Shown here in pieces: positions 6,556 through 11,416 of a stretch of DNA of 11,416 nucleotides. The notes under the pieces were generated by a model, which made no database searches, had not been told where the DNA came from, and worked only from the letters and a program-made list of their open reading frames with translations. Source of the DNA: Bryobacteraceae bacterium (GTDB lineage Bacteria; Acidobacteriota; Terriglobia; Bryobacterales; Bryobacteraceae); assembly GCA_030039005.1 (NCBI GenBank), contig JASHQT010000222.1, positions 1-11,416 of the forward strand, in the 5' to 3' direction. The translations under genes and the position numbers were made by a program. The stretch's first letter is position 1. Each line of letters opens with the position of its first letter.

Positions 6556-7269
6556 CTATCGCGAAGCTCGCTTTACTGTCGCGTAACGGTCCAGCTCCGC
6601 ATAGATCGGACGCGCCGCCGCCGGACGCAGCACCTGTCCGTCGAGAATCTGGCGCTGGGTGACGCCTCGCCCGTACAACTCGCGATTGTCGCCATGATCG
6701 GGACGCAGCGTGGCGCCCTCCAGCGACACCCCTGCGAATATCCCGTGTGACCGGGAATAGGAAAGAATTTCAGCGCGCATCATCGCATCTGTTTCCGCCG
6801 TGCCCGACCGCCCGACGGGTCCGGCCATCACGCTGGCGTCGCCGCCCAGCGTGAATTTGTCCTTCATCAGATCCCGCACTCCGTGGTGGTTCATCACAAT
6901 GAAGATCAGGTCGGTCTCACCCGCGCCGATTTGAAAACCGAAGCTTCCGCCTTCGATACGAATCGTGTCGGGAGCGCTCCAGCCGCGAGCCGTGCGGCAC
7001 ACCACCTCGCCTTTGCCGTACTTGGCTCCCACGATAAATCCGGCGCGCTTCAGGCTCGGCACAACGCCGACGCACTCGGCCTTGGCGATCAGGTCCGCGG
7101 GGATGCTCCTGTCTCTCGCGTGCAGGATTTCGCCCAGCACTTCCGCGGACGCATCGATTCGCTTTTGCACGGCCGTAGCCGGCTCAATCGCGTACATGGC
7201 AGGCGCGAGCGCGAGCAGCACGATGCCGCCCGCGTATTTCGTGAATTTGCTGTTCATGAATTGATTCAT
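6556..7269 (-). CDS. Exported SYLF (YSC84-type lipid-binding) domain protein
   Basis: A 237-aa protein with a signal peptide (MNQFMNSKFTKYAGGIVLLALAPAMYA, cleavage probably after residue 27) and one SYLF domain from about 40 to 215. Visible landmarks are CVGVVPSLKRAGFIVGAKYGKGEVVCR (66-92), GGSFGFQIGAGETDLIFIVMN (107-127), LGGDASVMAGPVGR (141-154) and YSRSHGIFAGVSLEGA (171-186). Eukaryotic SYLF proteins bind phosphoinositides; bacterial ones are exported to the periplasm or outer membrane and their role is poorly known. C66 and C91 might form a disulphide after export. The ATG at 7269 is chosen because it overlaps the upstream microprotein's TGA as ATGA, puts the signal peptide at the N-terminus and has GGTGA just before it. 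Frames open further upstream run through that small gene and are ignored. Confidence 0.88.
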   Translation of the reverse strand: MNQFMNSKFTKYAGGIVLLALAPAMYAIEPATAVQKRIDASAEVLGEILHARDRSIPADLIAKAECVGVVPSLKRAGFIVGAKYGKGEVVCRTARGWSAPDTIRIEGGSFGFQIGAGETDLIFIVMNHHGVRDLMKDKFTLGGDASVMAGPVGRSGTAETDAMMRAEILSYSRSHGIFAGVSLEGATLRPDHGDNRELYGRGVTQRQILDGQVLRPAAARPIYAELDRYATVKRASR

Positions 7270-7421
7270 AGGTTCACCTGACCCAGAAGAAGTAGCACCA
7301 GAAAGATCACGAGAATCGTTCCCAGAATTCCGCTCGGATAATATCCCCAGCCGCGGCTGTAAGGCCAAGCCGGCGTAGCACCGATCAAAAGTACAATCAA
7401 AAGGATCAACAGAAGCAGCAT
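7266..7421 (-). CDS. DUF3309-family membrane microprotein
   Basis: A 51-aa very hydrophobic peptide read directly from the sequence. A leucine/isoleucine-rich helix (residues 2-14) and a second one (about 32-47) flank a short loop, ATPAWPYSRGWGYYPSG (15-31). The YSRGWGYYPSG loop between two hydrophobic helices is characteristic of DUF3309, a family of 50-60-aa proteins of unknown function. It should form a helical hairpin in the inner membrane. The stop codon overlaps the SYLF start (ATGA, 7266-7269), so the two are probably translationally coupled. An AGGA lies 11 nt before the ATG, a rather weak site. It is the first gene of the minus-strand unit, so the operon promoter should lie in 7422-7644. 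Confidence 0.85.
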   Translation of the reverse strand: MLLLLILLIVLLIGATPAWPYSRGWGYYPSGILGTILVIFLVLLLLGQVNL

Positions 7422-7644
7422 GATGATTACCGTCCTTTCCTCCGCCGCACCTGCACAGGCAGTTTTTCTGCCAACCCGAATCGGTCTACCCGGATTCTTC
7501 TAAGCAATTGATTATTATGCAGTTTAGAGCCGACGCCAAACCATGGCCGCCAAAGTTTTCCCGAGTCAGGCCTGCCGCGTCCACGGCAATTGTTACCAAG
7601 TAATAAGGCGGTTTGCCGATTCCGCCGATATATAGGGGAAAACG
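7422..7644. promoter_or_regulatory. Divergent regulatory region between the DUF3309 and TPR genes
   Basis: This 223-bp gap must hold the promoters for both directions. I could not find a convincing -35/-10 pair for either; the best minus-strand candidate is an AT-rich CATAAT near 7520 with no well-spaced -35. Other elements are GGCAG-TTTTT-CTGCC (7458-7472), which would form a hairpin in the DUF3309 leader; the direct repeat CGCCAAA-N7-CGCCAAA (7534-7554); TGCCG/CGGCA (7573-7588); and GGCGG/CCGCC (7607-7626), just before the TPR ribosome-binding site. The divergent arrangement allows shared control. Confidence 0.5.
7634..7638 (+). promoter_or_regulatory. Ribosome-binding site that fixes the TPR protein start
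   Basis: AGGGG lies 6 nt before the ATG at 7645, which is good spacing. The two later in-frame ATGs (7669 and 7690) would give a more conventional signal peptide but have no purine-rich site before them, so the sequence favours 7645. Confidence 0.6.
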
Positions 7645-10032
7645 ATGAGCCGTGGACCATGGTATTTTATGATTCTGGTGTATCCCCGTATGTTCCCCCG
7701 TGTAAGCCTCCCTGTAAGCCTTCGCGCTTCCCGCACCTGGCCGGCGTATCTCTGCCTTCTGGCGGCTTTGTGCCTGACAGGCTGCATTCGGACGGCTAAC
7801 CAATACATCAAGCGCGGAAACGAGCTTTATGACGCCGGACGATACGCGGATGCAGTGCTCAATTATCGCAACGCGATCCAGAAACGGCCCAATTCCGGCG
7901 AGGCCTACTACCGTTTGGGGCTCACGCTGCTCAAGCAGACCAAGCTGGTCGACGCATATGAGGCGTTCTCGCACGCGGTGGGCTTGGATCCAAAAAACAC
8001 CGACGCCAAGGTTCAAATGGGAGGGCTGGCGCTGGCGTTTTATACGCGCAGCCCGAAGCATCCCATCGCGTTCTACAATGAGGCTGCCAAGCTGGCCGAC
8101 CAGTTGCTGGCCCCCGGCGGCAATCGCTCCGAAGGTCTGCGTCTGAAGGCCGCTCTCGCGGTGGACGACAAACATCCCGACACGGCGATCCAGATGCTCC
8201 ACGAGGCGCAGCGGTTGGCGCCCAACAACGTCGAGATCACCGGCGAGCTGGCGGCGGCGCTGCTGCACGACAATCAGTTGGACGAAGCCGAAAAAACAGC
8301 GCGCTCGATCATCCAGCAGCATCCGAAATACGACGGGGCCTACCAGATCCTGTTGACGCTTTACGGGTCCGAGCAGAAGTGGGACCAGGCCGAGGCGCTC
8401 TTGAAATTGTGGAGCGCGAACGAACCACAGGAAGCAGGACCGATTCTTCGTCTGGCGGGCTTCTATTACAGCCGCAAACGGCCCGATGACGCCGAAAAGA
8501 CGGTGGCTTTGCTGCTGAACGATCGCAAGCGATTTCCAGACGCCGATTTGTTGGCCGGGGATTTTCATGCCATGGTGGGCGACCGCGAGAAAGCCCTGGC
8601 GGATTTCCGGCGCGGCGAATCGGAAGACAAAACTCGGGAACAGGCTTATCAGGAGCGGATAGCCAGAACATTGATGGCGCTGGGGCGGCGCGACGAGGCC
8701 GTGAAGGTTACCGACGTCATACTGCAAAAGGACCCCAAAAGCCAGTTCGCGCGGGCGCTCAAGCTCCAAGCCCTGGAAGACATCGGAGGAACGCAAAACC
8801 TCAAAGCCGCCGCTGGCTTGGCCCGTGACCTCGCCAAAGACGCTCCCAACAACGCCAACGTGCAATTACTGGCCGGGCATGCACTGCTCAAGACCGGAGA
8901 TTTGCCCGGAGCTGCCAGCAGTCTGCAAAACGCCGCCCGTCTGAATCCGCGATCGCTGGACGCCCAACTGGACTTAGCGCAGGTAGAGCTGATGCGGAGG
9001 GACTACACCGCGGAACTGGCGCGTGCCAATGCCGCTCTGGCTATTCGCCCCAGCGATAATCGGGCGCGGCTGTATCATGTCATGGGTCTGGCGGGAACAC
9101 ATTCCTACGATGCCGCGAAAGCCGAGGCCGAGCAGCTGGCCCGCGACACCAAGGACGCGCCGCAAGTGGAGATGCAGTTGGGCGTCATCGCGCTGGCTCA
9201 AAAGGATTACGCCAAAGCAGAGGAGCTATTCGGCAAGCTCTATAAGGAAGGCGCGGGCTCGCAAGCCGATGTGCAACCGCTCCTGGGTCTGGTGGACACG
9301 TACGAGGCCGAGCATATGCCGGACAAAGCTTTGGCCCTGATGCGGCAGGAAACGGATCGTGCGCCCGGTTCCGGCCGGAAAGAGGCGCTGTTGGTGGCTA
9401 CGGCGGAGGCCGCGGGGAAGAACGATGTCGCGCTCGCCGAATTGCAGAAGATGGCCGCGCAAAATCCCTCTTCCGCCGACGTGCAGATCCGGATTGGCGT
9501 GTTGCAGCAAAGCCACAGGAATTTTGCGGACGCGCTCCAGGCGTATCAGCACGCCCGGCAACTGGCGCCCAACGCCAAAGGAGTCGATGCCTTGGTGGCT
9601 AACGTGGAGGATCAGATGGGCAGGACGCAAGAGGCCATCGCCGACTATCGCAAGGCCCTCCAGAAATCCCCCGAGGACGCCGTGGTGCTGAATAATCTGG
9701 CATTTCTGCTGGCTAACACCGGCGGCGATGCCGATCAGGCTTTTCAACTGGTGAACACCGCCTTGCGCAAGGCTCCCGATCTTCCCCAGCTTCGCGACAC
9801 GCTGGCGTGGGTGCAGTTGAAGCGTCACAACACCGCCGAAGCGCTCCCGATCCTGCAGGGGCTCACCGACAAATATCCCACCAACAATACGTTTCGCTAC
9901 CACTACGCCGCCGCATTGATCGCCAGCGGCGACCGCGCCTCGGCCAAGCGCGAGGCGGAAGAAGCGCTCGCCAACAAACCTACTGCGGACCTGGCCGGCG
10001 AACTTCGCAACCTGATCGCGCAAGCGAAATAG
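7645..10032 (+). CDS. TPR-repeat lipoprotein (PrsT-like)
   Basis: A 795-aa protein built almost wholly of tetratricopeptide repeats after a lipoprotein signal. The hydrophobic core WPAYLCLLAALC (32-43) leads to the lipobox LTGC with C47 as the lipidated residue, so the mature protein is membrane-anchored. Helical repeats run from about residue 50 to the end; clear units are YIKRGNELYDAGRYADAVLNYRNAI near 53-77 and the last pair NNLAFLLA...LRDTLAWVQLKR near 683-730. The overall pattern resembles the PrsT TPR lipoproteins of PEP-CTERM/exosortase systems, and similar proteins are common in acidobacteria. TPR arrays mediate protein-protein binding, often in envelope or polysaccharide assembly. 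The 46-residue signal region is unusually long, with a second hydrophobic patch (WYFMILVY, 6-13) and a small VSLP-VSLR repeat (20-27). No exosortase gene is in view, so pathway membership is unproven. Confidence 0.88.
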   Translation: MSRGPWYFMILVYPRMFPRVSLPVSLRASRTWPAYLCLLAALCLTGCIRTANQYIKRGNELYDAGRYADAVLNYRNAIQKRPNSGEAYYRLGLTLLKQTKLVDAYEAFSHAVGLDPKNTDAKVQMGGLALAFYTRSPKHPIAFYNEAAKLADQLLAPGGNRSEGLRLKAALAVDDKHPDTAIQMLHEAQRLAPNNVEITGELAAALLHDNQLDEAEKTARSIIQQHPKYDGAYQILLTLYGSEQKWDQAEALLKLWSANEPQEAGPILRLAGFYYSRKRPDDAEKTVALLLNDRKRFPDADLLAGDFHAMVGDREKALADFRRGESEDKTREQAYQERIARTLMALGRRDEAVKVTDVILQKDPKSQFARALKLQALEDIGGTQNLKAAAGLARDLAKDAPNNANVQLLAGHALLKTGDLPGAASSLQNAARLNPRSLDAQLDLAQVELMRRDYTAELARANAALAIRPSDNRARLYHVMGLAGTHSYDAAKAEAEQLARDTKDAPQVEMQLGVIALAQKDYAKAEELFGKLYKEGAGSQADVQPLLGLVDTYEAEHMPDKALALMRQETDRAPGSGRKEALLVATAEAAGKNDVALAELQKMAAQNPSSADVQIRIGVLQQSHRNFADALQAYQHARQLAPNAKGVDALVANVEDQMGRTQEAIADYRKALQKSPEDAVVLNNLAFLLANTGGDADQAFQLVNTALRKAPDLPQLRDTLAWVQLKRHNTAEALPILQGLTDKYPTNNTFRYHYAAALIASGDRASAKREAEEALANKPTADLAGELRNLIAQAK

Positions 10033-10083
10033 CTGCTGGCTGTGGGCCATTGGCCCTTGGCTAAGCAGCGCTTGCCTGCAAGC
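10032..10083 (+). other. Two stem-loops after the TPR gene
   Basis: GCTGCT (10032-10037) pairs with AGCAGC (10064-10069) and encloses GGGCC-ATT-GGCCC (10044-10056). A second dyad, GCTTGC-CT-GCAAGC, follows at 10070-10083. Neither is followed by a T-run. They fill much of the 93-bp gap before purE and could end or protect the TPR transcript, separating it from purEK. Confidence 0.35.
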
Positions 10084-10125
10084 CACGAGCCAGGGCACGC
10101 CTCATGCTACTTTAGTGGTTCTCCT

Positions 10126-10611
10126 ATGAGCCAGCCGTTGGTCGGCATCGTCATGGGCAGCAAGTCCGATTGGGACACGATGCGCGTGGCCGCTGAAACC
10201 CTGCAACGCTTTGGCGTGCCGCATGAGGCAAGAGTCGTATCCGCGCATCGCACGCCTGCCTGGATGGTGGAATACGCGGCGGGCGCCGAAGCCCGCGGCT
10301 TGCAGGTGATCATCGCGGGCGCGGGCGGCGCAGCTCATCTTCCGGGTATGGTGGCAGCCAACACGCTGCTGCCCGTGCTCGGCGTGCCGGTGGAAAGTCA
10401 CGCCCTTAAAGGCGTGGATTCGCTGCTGTCCATCGTGCAGATGCCGGGTGGAATTCCGGTCGGCACTTTGGCCATCGGCAAAGCCGGCGCCCAGAACGCC
10501 GCGCTGCTCGCGATAGCCATGCTCGCCACTCGCGATCTGGAGTTGCGCGAGAAACTGCGCCTGTATCGCGAGGAACAGGCCGCGAAAGTGCGGGCGGAAG
10601 AATTAGCGTGA
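10126..10611 (+). CDS. purE: N5-carboxyaminoimidazole ribonucleotide mutase
   Basis: A 161-aa class I PurE, which moves the carboxyl group of N5-CAIR to give 4-carboxy-AIR in de novo purine synthesis. Family motifs are intact: [13 protein letters not shown] (7-19) binds the ribotide phosphate, SAHRTP (39-44) carries the conserved H41 of the active site, [16 protein letters not shown] (63-78) is the glycine-rich loop, and [28 protein letters not shown] (102-129) is the C-terminal signature. The length is normal and PurE is normally octameric. The ATG at 10126 is chosen because the family sequence begins there; the frame stays open upstream to 10042 without any PurE similarity. The ribosome-binding site is weak. 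Its TGA overlaps the purK GTG, the usual purEK pairing, and the presence of PurK implies the bacterial N5-CAIR route. Confidence 0.95.
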   Translation: MSQPLVGIVMGSKSDWDTMRVAAETLQRFGVPHEARVVSAHRTPAWMVEYAAGAEARGLQVIIAGAGGAAHLPGMVAANTLLPVLGVPVESHALKGVDSLLSIVQMPGGIPVGTLAIGKAGAQNAALLAIAMLATRDLELREKLRLYREEQAAKVRAEELA

Positions 10612-11416
10612 TTCAGCCGATCCTGCCCGGCTCGACGGTCGGCGTCCTGGGAAGCGGGCAGTTGGGGCGCATGTTCGCCATCGCGGCGCGGCGCATGGGT
10701 TATCGCGTGCACACGTTTTCGCCCGATGAAGACACGCCCACCGGACAAGTGGCCGACGTGGAGGTGACCGCGTCCTACGACGACCTGGACGCTGTTTCTC
10801 AATTCGCGTCGCGCGTGAGCGTGGTCACGTTTGAATTCGAAAATGTTCCGGCGCCCACCGCTGAAGCCGCGGCGCGTTGCGCTCCGGTGCGGCCCAGCGG
10901 CTCGATCCTGCACACCACGCAGCAGCGTATCCGTGAGAAATCGTTCTTAAGCCACGCCGGGCTGCCGGTCACGCCCTATCGCGAAGTCCGCTCGCTCGAC
11001 GCATTGCACCGGGCGCTCGCCGATCTGGGCTGCCCCGCCGTGCTCAAGACCGCCGCGTTCGGCTACGACGGCAAAGGGCAGGCCCGCATTGACGCGCCCG
11101 ATGGAGCGCCGGAAGCTTGGGCCGCCATTGGCGGACAGGAAGCAGTGCTCGAAGCCTTCATCGAGTTCGAGCGCGAGATCTCCGTGGTCGCCGCGCGCGG
11201 CGCAAACGGGGACTTCGTGCATTTCGGCGCCATCGAGAACCAGCACAGCCGGCATATCCTGGATGTCTCCGTCGCTCCGGCGCGCGTCGAGTCGCGCGTC
11301 GCGCATGAAGCCGTCGAGTTGGCGCGCTGCGTTCTCGAAAAGCTGGATGTCGTCGGCGTGCTGTGCGTAGAATTTTTTGTCACGCACAACGAATCGCTGC
11401 TGATCAACGAGCTTGC
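10608..11416 (+). CDS. purK: N5-carboxyaminoimidazole ribonucleotide synthase, partial
   Basis: The first 269 residues of an ATP-grasp ligase that makes N5-CAIR from AIR, ATP and bicarbonate; the 3' end, about a quarter to a third of the gene, lies beyond the window. It begins with GTG at 10608 within the purE stop (GTGA), with GGAAG 7 nt upstream. Family features are [24 protein letters not shown] near the start, [10 protein letters not shown] near 66-75, the lysine-bearing [13 protein letters not shown] segment near 146-158, and EISVVAARG and CVEFFV later in the ATP-grasp domain. The first glycine loop reads GSGQLG where GGGQLG is usual, a mild change. The frame is open throughout with no sign of decay, so this is a working gene cut by the window edge. 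Confidence 0.94.
   Translation, partial: MIQPILPGSTVGVLGSGQLGRMFAIAARRMGYRVHTFSPDEDTPTGQVADVEVTASYDDLDAVSQFASRVSVVTFEFENVPAPTAEAAARCAPVRPSGSILHTTQQRIREKSFLSHAGLPVTPYREVRSLDALHRALADLGCPAVLKTAAFGYDGKGQARIDAPDGAPEAWAAIGGQEAVLEAFIEFEREISVVAARGANGDFVHFGAIENQHSRHILDVSVAPARVESRVAHEAVELARCVLEKLDVVGVLCVEFFVTHNESLLINEL

Noticed and set aside
7486..8865. 459-aa open frame antisense to the TPR gene and running into the divergent gap
   Set aside because: The TPR reading has a lipobox, a ribosome-binding site and continuous repeats. The antisense frame has no recognisable domain and would block the divergent promoter region.
10032..10083. Intrinsic terminator between the TPR gene and purE
   Set aside because: The stems are real inverted repeats, but no T-run follows either one, so I list them as hairpins rather than as a terminator.
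9226..10098. 290-aa open frame antisense to the end of the TPR gene
   Set aside because: Shadow frame of the TPR repeats with a composition skewed to Gly, His and Val and no motif.
10608..10611. GTG start and 4-bp overlap of purE and purK as something unusual
   Set aside because: Overlapping purE-purK with an alternative start codon is ordinary bacterial operon structure. The GSGQLG variant in PurK is a mild substitution and no evidence of altered function.
1..11416. Mobile element, CRISPR array, tRNA or defence island
   Set aside because: I saw no repeat-spacer pattern, transposase or integrase motif, tRNA-like cloverleaf or terminal inverted repeats on either strand, and the genes are intact chromosomal families.

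Overview
The window is a GC-rich bacterial segment that looks like ordinary chromosome from an Acidobacteriota-type organism (Solibacter/Bryobacter-like). That assignment is an inference. It rests on a PadR regulator overlapping an 'acidobacterial duplicated orphan permease' (ADOP), preceded by what looks like the tail of a protein kinase with PD40 (beta-propeller) repeats. There is no rRNA, tRNA, CRISPR array, insertion sequence, integrase or phage gene in view.

Layout. (1) 1-144, + strand: C-terminal end of a PD40-repeat protein. (2) 145-468: a 324-bp gene-free stretch holding a candidate promoter with two TTCC-N4-GGAA dyads and a separate 14-bp dyad. (3) 469-3512, + strand: a padR-ADOP pair joined by an ATGA overlap. 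(4) 3513-3720: a convergent gap with hairpins, including a plausible terminator for the opposite strand. (5) 7421-3721, - strand: a likely five-gene transcription unit in the order DUF3309 membrane microprotein (51 aa), SYLF/YSC84 exported protein, YHS-domain mini-protein, cytoplasmic GH15 glucoamylase/trehalase-like enzyme, and DUF892/YciF ferritin-like protein. (6) 7422-7644: a divergent regulatory gap. (7) 7645-10032, + strand: a 795-aa TPR lipoprotein resembling PrsT-type proteins. (8) 10126-11416, + strand: purE and the start of purK, sharing a 4-bp GTGA overlap; purK runs off the window.

How the genes fit together. padR-ADOP is a self-contained regulated permease unit, and the dyads suggest autoregulation. 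The minus-strand set mixes an envelope microprotein, a lipid-binding-type exported protein, a possible metal-binding peptide, an alpha-glucan or trehalose-type hydrolase and a ferritin-like stress protein. This reads as a stress or stationary-phase cassette, but that role is inferred from family associations. purE and purK act consecutively in de novo purine synthesis, converting AIR to CAIR through N5-CAIR.

The most unusual feature is RNA-level structure in the minus-strand unit. Each of its three open gene junctions contains an inverted repeat. The strongest is an 11-bp perfect stem that buries the only Shine-Dalgarno-like sequence of the GH15 gene. The DUF3309 gene, read by eye at 7266-7421, shares an ATGA overlap with the SYLF gene, so the two are probably translationally coupled. 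Nothing in the window looks like a wholly new multi-gene defence or mobile system; the novelty candidates are regulatory.
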